This document shows positions 7,932-17,076 of a stretch of DNA of 39,001 nucleotides, one piece after another. Origin of the DNA: a virus; the IMG/VR virus record IMGVR_UViG_3300042934_000449, positions 1-39,001 of that record. One strand, written 5' to 3'. How positions within the stretch are numbered: position 1 is the stretch's first letter; the number at the start of each line of letters is the position of its first letter. Under the pieces are notes generated by a model. It worked only from the letters and a program-made list of their open reading frames with translations. It was not told the origin of the DNA and made no database searches. Position numbers and translations under genes: made by a program.

Positions 7932-7955
7932 AAAAACCGCCCAAGCGGGCGGTTT
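7932..7955 (-). terminator. Intrinsic terminator after the tail tube gene
   Basis: AAACCGCCC (7934-7942) pairs with GGGCGGTTT (7947-7955) around an AAGC loop. On the minus strand it is followed by a T-run. It sits between tube and gpE inside the late operon, so it may lower expression of tape measure and later genes relative to the tube. Confidence 0.85.
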
Positions 7956-7982
7956 AGAAGGGGGGGCGGAAGGCGAGGCGCC

Positions 7983-8492
7983 TTAGACCATCAGGACGTT
8001 ACGACGAACGCTTTCCATGTAGTCCTTGCCGTTGAACACGAGCTTTTGCGTGCGCGCATCGATGTCGACCACCTCGACGCCGTTCTCGACGCGCGTATAG
8101 GTGCGGTTGGCGATCTCGAGCACAGTGACCGGCTTTTCGCCCATCTTGATCGTCTTTTCTTCCAGCGCCTTCAGTTGCCCGCCGCTGGTGTGGTAGGTCC
8201 AGTAGTCGTTGCCGTTCTGGTCCTTACCACCCTCGCGAACCTGCAAAATCACGTCGTCGCCGATGCGCAGGTTCATTTGCGACAAGATCGGCAGGCCGAT
8301 GCCGTTGAGCGTGATCTTGGTCGACAGGGCTTTCATGCCCTTGGCCATTTCTTCTTCGAGGAAGCGACCGCCCCGCATCGCTTCCATATCGAATTCGAGT
8401 TTCGGCGCATCGAAGTCGTCAATCGTCTCCATCAGCGCCATGCCCTGCAGAGTGCCGGCGATCGCCATGCGTGTACGGTTTTGCTGGCCCAT
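7983..8492 (-). CDS. FII: Major tail tube protein
   Basis: This 169-aa protein is the P2 FII-type tail tube subunit. It stacks in hexamer rings inside the sheath. Family features include an early RMAIAGTLQGMALMETIDDFDAP segment and a C-terminal VDIDARTQKLVFNGKDYMESVR stretch. Length is close to P2 FII (172 aa). It directly follows the sheath gene and is followed by an intrinsic terminator. Confidence 0.94.
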   Translation of the reverse strand: MGQQNRTRMAIAGTLQGMALMETIDDFDAPKLEFDMEAMRGGRFLEEEMAKGMKALSTKITLNGIGLPILSQMNLRIGDDVILQVREGGKDQNGNDYWTYHTSGGQLKALEEKTIKMGEKPVTVLEIANRTYTRVENGVEVVDIDARTQKLVFNGKDYMESVRRNVLMV

Positions 8493-9659
8493 TTAGAGCA
8501 CCTCCTCGAGGAATTCTTCGATGATTTTGTCGGAAGCGTTGAGCATGTAGACCATCGTTTCGTTGGGCGCATAGCGGCCGTAATCGATGCAGATGTACCA
8601 CTTCCCGTTTTTGTAGTTCTCGGTGCTGTTCAACTCGGGATGGAGCCAAACCTTACCGCCCGGGATAGTCTCGTCGGCGACCAACGTTTGCAGCCAATCG
8701 TTGATCCGCTTGAGCTCTTGATCCCAAAAAGACTTGGTCATGTTTCTCGACATGACCTTTTGCGAGCTGGCGATCAGCTTGCGCGACAGCGCGTCCTCAA
8801 GGCCCACGTAGCTGATGAACTTACCGGTGACTGCGCGGTTACCGATCAGCGAGAACCCGCCCAGGCTGGTGCGGGCGTAGTAGCAGATCCCGTAACTGTT
8901 GAGCAGGTCACCATCGGTCGCCGTGTCGAGGATGTTGTAGTTCACAAGCCGCGACACGTCCTCGGCATTGGTCACTTGGTTGCCGGGGCTTTCCCAAGGC
9001 TTGACCGAGGCCATAGCCGCAATGGCCAAAGCACTCGGAGGCAGGAACACGTTTGCCTTTGCTGCCTTGGAGTAGACGCTCGGCATGTTGTGAACGAGCA
9101 GGCAACGGTCGTAACCCAGCGCAGCGCCGCCCAGGGTGTCGCTGTATGCCGTCTGCGCCTCGACTGTGCCGTCGATACCGTCCAGCACGACGCGAGCTCG
9201 AATACGTTTCCCGAACGAGGCGAACTCACTCGCCATAGCCTTACGGCCGGTCCAGCCTGGCGCGCCGATGATGGTCAAATCTTCCGGGGTGCCGGCAAGG
9301 GCTTGCAGGCCGAGCAGGCGGCCGGTTGTTGCATCGCGCCCACCCATAACAGCGTTGAACGTGTCGTCAGCCGTGGCGCCGGCCGGCACTACGACCACGT
9401 AAATTGGCACCGTGACGACTTTCAGAATGTTCTTGACGACCAGGTACAGAGTCCCGGCCTCGGCGCCTGTCGGGTCCAGCAACTCGGCTTGCGTCAGGTT
9501 GCTGATGCGGAACGGGGCGTTGCGAGGAATGCTCATGGCCGCGTTCGGCGCGGTGCCGACCAGGCCTACGACGTTAGGCCCCAAAGGCCCCATGGATTCC
9601 GGGCTTTCGGTGGCATTGAGCAGAATGCCGTTGTGTTCAAATTGCGGGATCTTCGGCAT
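8493..9659 (-). CDS. FI: Contractile tail sheath protein
   Basis: This 388-aa protein is a P2 FI-type tail sheath subunit, the contracting outer layer of a myovirus tail. It begins MPKIPQFEHNG, and the C-terminal part carries family segments such as FWDQELKRINDWLQTLVADE and NETMVYMLNASDKIIEEF. Length matches P2 FI (396 aa). Its start overlaps the stop of the 72-aa gene before it (TAATG). Its presence shows a contractile tail, unlike N15 itself, which has a flexible non-contractile one. Confidence 0.95.
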   Translation of the reverse strand: MPKIPQFEHNGILLNATESPESMGPLGPNVVGLVGTAPNAAMSIPRNAPFRISNLTQAELLDPTGAEAGTLYLVVKNILKVVTVPIYVVVVPAGATADDTFNAVMGGRDATTGRLLGLQALAGTPEDLTIIGAPGWTGRKAMASEFASFGKRIRARVVLDGIDGTVEAQTAYSDTLGGAALGYDRCLLVHNMPSVYSKAAKANVFLPPSALAIAAMASVKPWESPGNQVTNAEDVSRLVNYNILDTATDGDLLNSYGICYYARTSLGGFSLIGNRAVTGKFISYVGLEDALSRKLIASSQKVMSRNMTKSFWDQELKRINDWLQTLVADETIPGGKVWLHPELNSTENYKNGKWYICIDYGRYAPNETMVYMLNASDKIIEEFLEEVL

Positions 9660-9877
9660 TACTTGGACTCCTTGACGGCCTTGGCGGCGCTTTTGGCGGT
9701 TGGCGCTTCGGCCTCGATTTCGCTGGTCAGCTTGAGGCGACCGGCCATGACCCAGGCCGAGGCCTCTACCTCGAGCAGGTCGAGCTCTTGCCCCTCCTCG
9801 GTCCAGTGGCCACCGCCGCGCGGATAACTGACGAGGACGGTGTAGCGTTGGCGTGGATGGTCTTTCTGGTTAGCCAT
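9659..9877 (-). CDS. Small basic protein before the sheath gene (72 aa)
   Basis: This 72-aa protein starts MANQKDHPRQRYTVLVSYPRGGG behind a GGAG ribosome site. A longer frame is open upstream, but it runs through the terminator at 9897-9922. The gene overlaps the sheath start by one base. The middle (EEGQELDLLEVEASAWVMAGRLKL) looks like a compact beta/helix domain, and the tail is Ala/Lys-rich. Similar small genes precede the sheath gene in related phages, but no function is known to me. Confidence 0.75.
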   Translation of the reverse strand: MANQKDHPRQRYTVLVSYPRGGGHWTEEGQELDLLEVEASAWVMAGRLKLTSEIEAEAPTAKSAAKAVKESK

Positions 9878-9896
9878 TTGGCTGATCTCCGGGTAC

Positions 9897-9922
9897 AAAA
9901 AAGGCCGCTGATGGCGGCCTTT
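9897..9922 (-). terminator. Intrinsic terminator after the membrane protein gene
   Basis: AAAGGCCGC (9900-9908) pairs with GCGGCCTTT (9914-9922) around a TGATG loop. On the minus strand a T6 run follows. It overlaps the stop of the 223-aa membrane protein gene and separates the fibre block from the sheath-tube block. Confidence 0.88.
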
Positions 9923-10592
9923 AAGCGATTCGCTTGATTGGGTTGATTTCGCAGGTGAAGCCCTTCCACTGGCGCTGCGTATCGCCCGTATAGTCCTCGA
10001 CCCAGTCGGAGGGCTCGCCCTTAAATCCGATCTGCACGACCAGCGCGCGGCCATTGCCCCACTCATGGACCCAATAAAGGCCGTAGAAGGGCAGCAGCCC
10101 CGAGGTAGCCATAAGAAAGCGCAGCCCGCCCTTTCCAGGGTCGTCCTCTACTTCCTCGCGGCCCCACCAACGGGCCGAGGTGGCCAGCACCGGGCAGCCG
10201 AACAGGCGGGTGAACCGCAAGTTATTGGCAGGATTGCGCAAAGCCAGCCACACCAGCATCGACAGATAGTGATAAGCACCCAGGCCGAACGGTGCGTGGA
10301 CGTGCCACCAGCCGCGCTTGTCGCCGACTGCGCCGTCCCGGTCATTACCCCATGGCCAGGCCCAACGCGGCAGCGTCACAAGCTGCCAATTGCCGGACGA
10401 TTGAGTAAAGGGCGTAGCCGTGCCGGCGTGGTGCTTGCGAAAGAGCAATGCGACGGGCACAACAACGAATCCGGCGAGGATGAAAGCCACCCGCAGGGGC
10501 AGCAAAATAGCCACCTGCAAGAGGAATCCGAGCAGATGTATAGGCAATAGCCAGGCGCGCCAGCCAGAGGCCGGCAGAGCAGTTGCAGTCAT
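9921..10592 (-). CDS. Phage membrane protein of unknown function (223 aa)
   Basis: Two hydrophobic spans (about residues 14-34 and 36-50) anchor the N-terminus. The rest is soluble and rich in Trp, Tyr and Gly. A LALRNPANNLRFTRLFGCPV segment (about 117-136) is reminiscent of a conserved unknown phage protein family. Another short hydrophobic span lies near 160-172. It sits between the fibre assembly and sheath genes and is fenced by its own terminator, as expected of an independently acquired gene. It might alter the cell envelope or block superinfection, but nothing in the sequence proves that. The start follows AAGGA. Confidence 0.75.
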   Translation of the reverse strand: MTATALPASGWRAWLLPIHLLGFLLQVAILLPLRVAFILAGFVVVPVALLFRKHHAGTATPFTQSSGNWQLVTLPRWAWPWGNDRDGAVGDKRGWWHVHAPFGLGAYHYLSMLVWLALRNPANNLRFTRLFGCPVLATSARWWGREEVEDDPGKGGLRFLMATSGLLPFYGLYWVHEWGNGRALVVQIGFKGEPSDWVEDYTGDTQRQWKGFTCEINPIKRIA

Positions 10593-10628
10593 GTTTTTCC
10601 TTGAGGTGTGAGGATGTTGCGAGGGGGA

Positions 10629-11336
10629 TTAAGCGTTTTGCAGGGCCAGCCATACGGCCAGCGCTTCATCGTTGGGGCTGACCGGCCAATCGGCATCAGG
10701 CGGGGCATCAGTGGTGATGTCCAGGCGGTTCAGCTCGACGCGGTAGATCTGCCACGCCTTGAGTGCCTCGACCTCGTCGTCAGTGGCCATATCCAGGGCG
10801 ACGGCATCCTGTAGCGTGCTGATGCGTGCCGTTGCGTACTGGTTGGCCAGCTGCTGCTTGAGATATGCCGCTTTACGCCCCGCCTCGGCAATAGCGTTTT
10901 CGTCGGGCGTCCACTTGTCTCCTTGCCAGGTATCGAACTCCGACTCCGGCGCCTGCAGCGTGTAACCCTCGGGTAGATCGCCCAAGGCCAGCCACTGGCG
11001 CGGATCGCCTGTCACAGTGCTGTAGATCGTGGCGCCACGATGGTCACGGACCAATACCCAGTCACTGGCATCGCGGTTGAGTAGGGCCGCAAACCCCGGC
11101 TCAAGCATCGGAGGCTCAAGCTGGTAACAATGCGCTGGCAGCACCCACACGCCGGGCTCGAGCGGGCTAGGGTCGGCTTGGCCTACGCTGATGTACTCAC
11201 CGGTGCCGCGGTGCACGTTGCATACCCTGGGCACCTCAACACCGGGCAACTCCCACCAGGAGGGCGGCTCGACCACTTCTACCGGCTCAGGCAGGTCTAA
11301 CACTTGCCCCTGCTGGTCGGTTATTTCTTCGCTCAT
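10629..11336 (-). CDS. tfa: Tail fibre assembly protein
   Basis: This 235-aa protein directly follows the fibre gene. It starts MSEEITDQQGQVLDL behind a GAGGT ribosome site; a longer frame lies within the fibre gene. The C-terminal half carries the Tfa chaperone pattern: DKWTPDENAIAEAGRKAAYLKQQLANQYATARISTLQ, then a LKAWQIYRVELNRLD segment. Tfa proteins fold and trimerise the fibre tip and can remain attached to it. Family assignment rests on this C-terminal pattern and on position. Confidence 0.85.
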   Translation of the reverse strand: MSEEITDQQGQVLDLPEPVEVVEPPSWWELPGVEVPRVCNVHRGTGEYISVGQADPSPLEPGVWVLPAHCYQLEPPMLEPGFAALLNRDASDWVLVRDHRGATIYSTVTGDPRQWLALGDLPEGYTLQAPESEFDTWQGDKWTPDENAIAEAGRKAAYLKQQLANQYATARISTLQDAVALDMATDDEVEALKAWQIYRVELNRLDITTDAPPDADWPVSPNDEALAVWLALQNA

Positions 11337-11343
11337 AAGCACC

Positions 11344-14300
11344 TCAATATTTGATGCAAGCCAGATAGGCCCGGTTAGCCATGCGGGTTTCATTGCCGCC
11401 TGCGGCATTGATCGACAGAGCATGCGTGTGGGCGCCGGCAGACGCGGTTGCCGTGTTATTAGTGCCTTCAACAACCTGATCGCCATATACCGCGTTTACA
11501 TTGCCATCGGTCACAGGCGGCACAAATTCACGCAAGTTCGTGATGACGTGCGTGTGCGCACCCGCTGATATCGCTGTGCCTGTATGGCTGTGCGATTCGA
11601 TCTGGCCAGCCTGGGTTGAGAACAGCACACGGCCAGAGTCAGCAGCGTTAAGCCCGTCTGTCCAAGCTCGATCGATCAACTCGCGGTCGTCAGGCACGTT
11701 GAACGTGGTTGAGCCATCGCCGGCACCAAACTTGGTTCCGATTTCCGCGAACAGGTCTGCATAAACAGTGCGCGAATAAGCCGCGCCGTTACGCTTGAGC
11801 CAGCCAGGCGGCGGAGTACTTCGAGCAAAGTGCGCGACCTGGCCCACTGGAGCGGCCATATCAACCTTTTTCTTGACCCAGGCACTGTTGACCGCACGCG
11901 TGCTGTTGTCATCATCAGCCGGCGCGGCAACAGTGGCACCGTGCGCAAATCGCAGCAGCCCCGTAGCGAAGTCCAGCTGGAATGGTCGCAGTGCGTTAAA
12001 GCTACCGTTTGGGTTCCCATTGTCAGTCAACAGCATGTAAAAGCTGCCGCTGTCCACGCGATTGATAAGTCCGTACGACTCCGCATCGTTGATGTAGCGC
12101 AGAACATTCGCGCCCTTTACGGATACTTCTCCCGTAAAGCTGGGCGACTCCAACATGGCAAAAGTGGTCCAGCCGGTGTATGTGCCAGTACCAGTTGCGT
12201 AGCGCACGAAAAGCTTTCTCGCGACATAGTCGGCCGCAATCTGCGTCGGCCGACTGTCGCGCGGCATATGCAGCACTACGCCAGCCGCATCCGTGGGCGC
12301 CCCCGGCGTTTTTACCGCATACATGTACAAGCCGCCCTTCGTCAGGCCTGCAATGTCGCTTACCGCCTCGTTGGCAGGATTCGCGCTGCCAATACCGAAT
12401 AACCCCATTGCCGCCTGGACAAACGCCGTGGTCGCAATGCTGGTATCGTTATCTCCAATAGGCGCGGTCGGTGCGGTTGGGTTGCCTGTTAACGCAGGGC
12501 TGGCTAATCCTGCTTTTTTGGCCAGCTCGTTGACCATGGTGGCGGAGAAGTTCGGATCATTGCCCAGCGCGCTTGCAAGTTCGCTAAGGGTGTCTAACGC
12601 AGCAGGAGACGCGTTTACCAACTGCGCGATAGCGTCCTGAACAAACGCAGTGTTGGCGATTTGGGCCGTTTTAGCTCCTTTGGGCGCTGTCGGCGCCGTG
12701 GGAGTGCCGGTTAGGGCCGGACTGGCCAGATCCGCCTTCAATGCTGCAAGCGCGGCCACAAAGGCGGTGCTAGCTGCTTGGGTTGAATTGGTGCCAGCCG
12801 GCGCAGTAGGTACCCGAGGCGTACCGGTAAAGCTCGGGGAATCCAATGGCGCCAACTCGATTGGGTCGCGCCAAGTTCCATCCTGGTTACTAGCCCGTCC
12901 AAAGAACCGGTCTTTGTAAGGGATGTTGCCAATCTCAAAGCCGCGACTACCTGCGTAGGTCATTCGCTGAACAAAGGCGTAATCAGAGTATGGCGAGATG
13001 GCTTGCGGATAGTAATAGTTACCGGACGGCATAGAAGCCAGTCCGGCCATATTGTCCGGCAACCCTTTGCCGCCATCCGTGGAGCCCAAGCCGAAGCGCG
13101 CAAGCATATTCCTCGCACTGGCCATGGTCGCCAATGTATTCGAGGTATCCGTAGGATCTGCATTAGGTGCAGTGGGCCTGCCTGTAAAGCTAGGGGATTC
13201 AGTAGCGCTGACCTCTCGCCATTCGCAGTAAGTTGCGCTCTGGGAACGCCAGTACAACTTCATGTTCCCTTGTGTCTGCGTAGCAACCCCCACCAGCTGC
13301 AAACATGTCGAAGTCGAGAACTGAATATTGAGCAGCAACAGCGTGCCCACCGCACTAGGGTAAGGCGAACTGTTCGCATTGCCGAAAGCCTTATAAAACC
13401 CTGTGGCGTTCGGCGCATCGAAGTCTGTAATAGTCGGCACGCCCGAACTACCCAGACCGTAGGCCATGATCCCCTGCAACAGCGCCGCCATTGTGGCTAC
13501 TTGCTCGGTGTTAGTACCCGGCGGCGCAGTAGGCGCTGTCGGCTTACCTGCGAAGTTGGGCGAATCAATCTCAGCCACTTCTTTCAACTTACCGCGCCCA
13601 ACAACGAACCAGGCTGAACCCGAAGACGCCAGCTCTGCCCATTCAAACGGTTTGATAGCCATCTGGCCAACGGTCGAGCCGCCGTCGACGATAGAGCCTG
13701 ACGACGCGACGACGACGGTTTGCGTTGCGGTTGCCGAGGGGTTGCGCAGCATTACCGAAGCACCGTTGCCCACGTCTGCCACGGCCGGCAGGGCGAGCGT
13801 TAATGGGCCAGCGTTGAACTGTACGGCGTTGCCCATCTGCGCGGCAGTCAACGTCAGGTTGGTATTCACCCCGATAACGGCCGTCTTGAACTGGCGAGCC
13901 GAAGCGGCTACAGCCGTGGCTAGAGCGCTCATGTTCGCAACTTGCAAGCCGGCACTGCCTGTCGGCGGGGTCGGCGTCTCTGGCGCGCCTGTGAACTTTG
14001 GCGAGGCCAGGTTCGCCTTTTTGGCCAGCTCGTTGAGCATGGTTACAGCGAAGTTCGGATCGTTGTTGATGGCCGCCGCCAACTCGTTCAATTGATCCAG
14101 CGTACCAGGTGCCGAGTTGACCAGCGCCGCAACTGCTTCCGAGATCGCTTTCGAGGTTTCGCCCTTGGTGAAGGCATCGAGGATGCCGAAACCGGACAGC
14201 GTCGTCGGGTTGGAACCACTGGTTACCCGACCCTGGGCATCGACGGTCACTTTTTGATAGGAACCGGCCGCAACGCCCGTACGGCCGTAGAACATGGCGA

Positions 14301-15096
14301 AAGAGATCGCCGTGGTACCCAGGTTAATCGGCGCGTCGGTTTGCACAAACCAGAACGAGTCGCCGTTCGCTGTTCCCTGCTCGACGCCCACCGTGAGCTG
14401 GGGCGTGACCTTGGCACTGGTGTTGGCATCGGGCGACCGCGCCCAGGCACCTGTCGAGGCGATGTAGATGCCGTTCTGACTGGCCACGCTCTGATTCTTC
14501 ACCAAAACGCGGTCACCTGGCACCACCGCTACACCGTCGATCGTCTGCGCACCGCTCAACGTGATGTTTGCCGTGGTCGCTACCAAAACCGACTGCTTGG
14601 CGTCGAGTTTCGCGAGCTCCTGGCCGACATAGTCGACGACCCAAGCCCGGGTTGCCTTGACGATACTTTCGTCGACCTGAATCACCACGTTGGCCGCGTT
14701 GCTGGTCTGGAAAATCGCCTTGAGGTAGAACTCTTTACCCGCGCCGGACGAGGTCAGGACCGGCTTGTAGCTCTCTGGATACTTGAGAATGGCGTACATG
14801 ACGCCCGTGTCAGTCCAGACGGCCGCCTCTCGCACGTAGAAGCCCCCGACCTCGTCCGGCAGGGTCAGCTCAAGAACGAGCCAGGACGGATTGTCGATGT
14901 CCTGCAAAATCGAGTTGATGTCCCCGCGCCATACCTCACGCTTGAGCGCCTTGGCCCGGGCGTCGGGGTTGTAGACCGATCCATTGCCATCACCGACCGA
15001 CATTTTCGTTAACTTGATTGGCAGGCCTTTCGCCTTTCGATCGTTCTCGTAGGCGATGCCGTCGTTCGTGAGGATCGTGTAATACTCAGCGGCCAT
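11344..15096 (-). CDS. H: Tail fibre protein (receptor binding)
   Basis: This 1250-aa fibre begins with a P2 H-type baseplate-attachment domain (residues 1-160, MAAEYYTILTNDGIAYE...). The stalk carries about seven copies of a SPxFTGxPTAPTAPxGT...A module, each beginning near a Leu/Ile-x-Ser-Pro. Residues of about 1083-1250 form a tail-collar domain (APVGQVAHFARSTPPPGW) and a tip with three His-x-His pairs (SHSHTG, AHTHVI, AHTHAL), which in related fibres bind metal ions along the trimer axis. The gene almost completely lacks the hexamer CTCGAG that is common elsewhere, hinting at a separate origin. Position after I and before tfa is that of P2 H. Confidence 0.93.
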   Translation of the reverse strand: MAAEYYTILTNDGIAYENDRKAKGLPIKLTKMSVGDGNGSVYNPDARAKALKREVWRGDINSILQDIDNPSWLVLELTLPDEVGGFYVREAAVWTDTGVMYAILKYPESYKPVLTSSGAGKEFYLKAIFQTSNAANVVIQVDESIVKATRAWVVDYVGQELAKLDAKQSVLVATTANITLSGAQTIDGVAVVPGDRVLVKNQSVASQNGIYIASTGAWARSPDANTSAKVTPQLTVGVEQGTANGDSFWFVQTDAPINLGTTAISFAMFYGRTGVAAGSYQKVTVDAQGRVTSGSNPTTLSGFGILDAFTKGETSKAISEAVAALVNSAPGTLDQLNELAAAINNDPNFAVTMLNELAKKANLASPKFTGAPETPTPPTGSAGLQVANMSALATAVAASARQFKTAVIGVNTNLTLTAAQMGNAVQFNAGPLTLALPAVADVGNGASVMLRNPSATATQTVVVASSGSIVDGGSTVGQMAIKPFEWAELASSGSAWFVVGRGKLKEVAEIDSPNFAGKPTAPTAPPGTNTEQVATMAALLQGIMAYGLGSSGVPTITDFDAPNATGFYKAFGNANSSPYPSAVGTLLLLNIQFSTSTCLQLVGVATQTQGNMKLYWRSQSATYCEWREVSATESPSFTGRPTAPNADPTDTSNTLATMASARNMLARFGLGSTDGGKGLPDNMAGLASMPSGNYYYPQAISPYSDYAFVQRMTYAGSRGFEIGNIPYKDRFFGRASNQDGTWRDPIELAPLDSPSFTGTPRVPTAPAGTNSTQAASTAFVAALAALKADLASPALTGTPTAPTAPKGAKTAQIANTAFVQDAIAQLVNASPAALDTLSELASALGNDPNFSATMVNELAKKAGLASPALTGNPTAPTAPIGDNDTSIATTAFVQAAMGLFGIGSANPANEAVSDIAGLTKGGLYMYAVKTPGAPTDAAGVVLHMPRDSRPTQIAADYVARKLFVRYATGTGTYTGWTTFAMLESPSFTGEVSVKGANVLRYINDAESYGLINRVDSGSFYMLLTDNGNPNGSFNALRPFQLDFATGLLRFAHGATVAAPADDDNSTRAVNSAWVKKKVDMAAPVGQVAHFARSTPPPGWLKRNGAAYSRTVYADLFAEIGTKFGAGDGSTTFNVPDDRELIDRAWTDGLNAADSGRVLFSTQAGQIESHSHTGTAISAGAHTHVITNLREFVPPVTDGNVNAVYGDQVVEGTNNTATASAGAHTHALSINAAGGNETRMANRAYLACIKY

Positions 15097-15104
15097 ATGC
15101 TGCT

Positions 15105-15740
15105 TTACTCCAACGGGTAAACGGTCGTCTTCTCGGTGCCGCAGGTGACCACGACCCGGTAAGTGGGGCTGGCCAGCGTCAAGCCTGGAAGCGAGTAAGG
15201 AAGGATGGTGCAGAGCTCGGAGCAGACCGAGCCGGCACCGATGTAGTGCTTGCCAACGATGCGTTGGCCGATGGTCACGGTGATGGTGTCGCGCTCGCTC
15301 TTGGCGTCTGCGAGGCGCCTGTCGAGCCTCGCGTCCATTTCGGCGCTGTAAGCCCCATCCGCGAAGGCGCGCACCTCGAAACTGTAGGGGCGACCCTTGG
15401 GCTGCAAGTCATACCAAGGCGTGATTTCTGGCGTCAGTTGCAGGCCCCGGACAGCGTTTTCGAGCGCAAGCCCTGTACCGGCCTGGCGCTTGGTTGCCCA
15501 GGACAGCGCCACGGTGTCCCGCTTCTCGATTTCGCTCGCATTCGGGTCCCACTCACTAACGCCACGGTCGGCGGCCAGGTAGGGCAGGAACTCAACCGGC
15601 GTTTCGACCGGGTCCATCAGCTCAGGGAACGGCGGGACAATCCGCTCGAGGAACATGCCGAACCCAATGTCGATCGCCTCCTCGAGGCGCGTGCTCGACA
15701 TCAGCAAGGACCGAGGCAGCTTGTCGACATCGATCGTCAT
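15105..15740 (-). CDS. I: Baseplate protein gpI
   Basis: This 211-aa protein belongs to the P2 tail protein I family, a baseplate wedge part that connects the fibre. It starts MTIDVDKLPRSLLMSSTRLEEAID and has the typical LPYLAADRGVSEWDPNASE segment at about residues 50-70. The start overlaps the J stop, and it lies between J and the fibre gene as in P2. Confidence 0.93.
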   Translation of the reverse strand: MTIDVDKLPRSLLMSSTRLEEAIDIGFGMFLERIVPPFPELMDPVETPVEFLPYLAADRGVSEWDPNASEIEKRDTVALSWATKRQAGTGLALENAVRGLQLTPEITPWYDLQPKGRPYSFEVRAFADGAYSAEMDARLDRRLADAKSERDTITVTIGQRIVGKHYIGAGSVCSELCTILPYSLPGLTLASPTYRVVVTCGTEKTTVYPLE

Positions 15741-16738
15741 AGCGTTCTGACCTCGAGCTCGATGTCGGTGCAGTAGGGCGCTTGGTTGTAGGCTGTGACG
15801 ATCGGTGTGGCCGGCTCGAGAATCTCAAGCCGGACACTGCCCGCCTTGTGTAGCGTGTAGTCGATCCAGCTTGGCTCTACCCGCGCCTCGAGGCGATGGC
15901 AGCTCTCGGCGTAGTCACGTAGCTCCTTGGTGGCCGCTGCCTTGGTCAGGCTCGCATCTGGCCCGGAGTTGATGTAAGCCACGGCGCGGATCTTGTACCG
16001 TTTGATCGTCGCGGCCTGGACGACCACCTCGTCGGTCTCAGGCCGGACGTCGTTGCGAGCGAAATGCCCACGCACGGCCGTGAGCAGCTCCGCAGAAGGC
16101 GTGCCGTCACCATCGCGGCCGAGGACCGTGACGTAAACCCGGCCAGATCCTGGCACCAGGCACCGCGCGTTCCCGTCCTTGACCTTGGCGGCCCATCCAG
16201 CGTCATCGAAGGTGTACGTCACCGTCACCTGCCCCGGGGCGCTCGTGTCGACCTTTACGTCAGCACGGCCGCCCAGCGTCAGCACTTCGCGCCGGTACTG
16301 CATCCGCGAGCCCGCTGCCGGCGCATGCGGCGCCAGGTAGTACCGCAAGCGCGCCGCCTCGTCCGACTCCTCTGTCGGGGCCACTGGCGGGAAGGCGTCA
16401 GGGTCACCCTTGTCGAGGACCTGGCGCTCGAGTCCAACATCGGCCAACCGCGCGTTGAGGTTTGTCCCGGTAGCCCACCACGCAAGACCTTGCTTGATCT
16501 TGGCGTTGTAGTCCCGCGCATGCGTCTGCAAGCGCACGGTGAAAGCCTCAAGCATCACCGTCAGGAGCTCGGACTCGTTCGCGAGGGAAACTTCCAGCTT
16601 GGCCGCCGTGGTCGGGTCCTTGGCGGCCACATACTCGACGAGAAAGGCCTTGAACTGCTGTAGCAGCACCTCGAAGGCCTCGACCTTGACGACTTCCGGC
16701 TCAGCGAGCTGGTTTTGCCCAGGAATAAGCATACTCAC
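15737..16738 (-). CDS. J: Baseplate assembly protein gpJ
   Basis: This 333-aa protein belongs to the baseplate J family (P2 gpJ, T4 gp6-like), which forms the baseplate ring. Visible family features are an RLRYYLAPHAPAAGSRMQYRREVL segment (about residues 130-153) and a C-terminal CTDIELEVRTL. The GTG at 16738 overlaps the W stop (GTGA) and has GAGGTG at a suitable distance; an ATG two codons later is the alternative start. Confidence 0.93.
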   Translation of the reverse strand: MSMLIPGQNQLAEPEVVKVEAFEVLLQQFKAFLVEYVAAKDPTTAAKLEVSLANESELLTVMLEAFTVRLQTHARDYNAKIKQGLAWWATGTNLNARLADVGLERQVLDKGDPDAFPPVAPTEESDEAARLRYYLAPHAPAAGSRMQYRREVLTLGGRADVKVDTSAPGQVTVTYTFDDAGWAAKVKDGNARCLVPGSGRVYVTVLGRDGDGTPSAELLTAVRGHFARNDVRPETDEVVVQAATIKRYKIRAVAYINSGPDASLTKAAATKELRDYAESCHRLEARVEPSWIDYTLHKAGSVRLEILEPATPIVTAYNQAPYCTDIELEVRTL

Positions 16739-17076
16739 GGGGTCATCACCTCGAAGTTCATCGTTCGGTTACGCCAGGTGCCCGATAGCCTAAGTAGCAG
16801 GCCAGGGCCGTCAGTCCGGCGCGTGGCCATGACGACGCTCGGCTCAAAGTCGTCAATGCCGTTGACCGGGTTGTAAAAGGTCTCGATGGCCGCGCTTTGG
16901 GCCAGGAGGAGCGTGTCGTCGCCGAGGTTCTTGGCGAGTAGGTCAACGAGCGTTGTGCCGTACTCAGGCCGCTTTACGCGCGTCCCCTTGGGCGTGGTAA
17001 GTGCCCTCGTGGCGCGCTGTACGAACTGCTGCCAATCGTCTACAGCCGCTCCTGTAGAACGATCAATGCCGATCAT
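16735..17076 (-). CDS. W: Baseplate wedge protein gpW (gp25-like)
   Basis: This 113-aa protein is the P2 W / T4 gp25 type baseplate component. It begins MIGIDRSTGAAVDDWQQF and carries the conserved RVKRPEYGTTLVDLL core, including the invariant Glu-Tyr-Gly. It is coupled to V (TGATG overlap) and J. Confidence 0.94.
   Translation of the reverse strand: MIGIDRSTGAAVDDWQQFVQRATRALTTPKGTRVKRPEYGTTLVDLLAKNLGDDTLLLAQSAAIETFYNPVNGIDDFEPSVVMATRRTDGPGLLLRLSGTWRNRTMNFEVMTP

Noticed and set aside
8046-9827. A 593-codon plus-strand open frame opposite sheath and tube
   Set aside because: It is a mirror of two clearly recognised tail genes in high-G+C DNA, with low-complexity composition and no neighbours on that strand.
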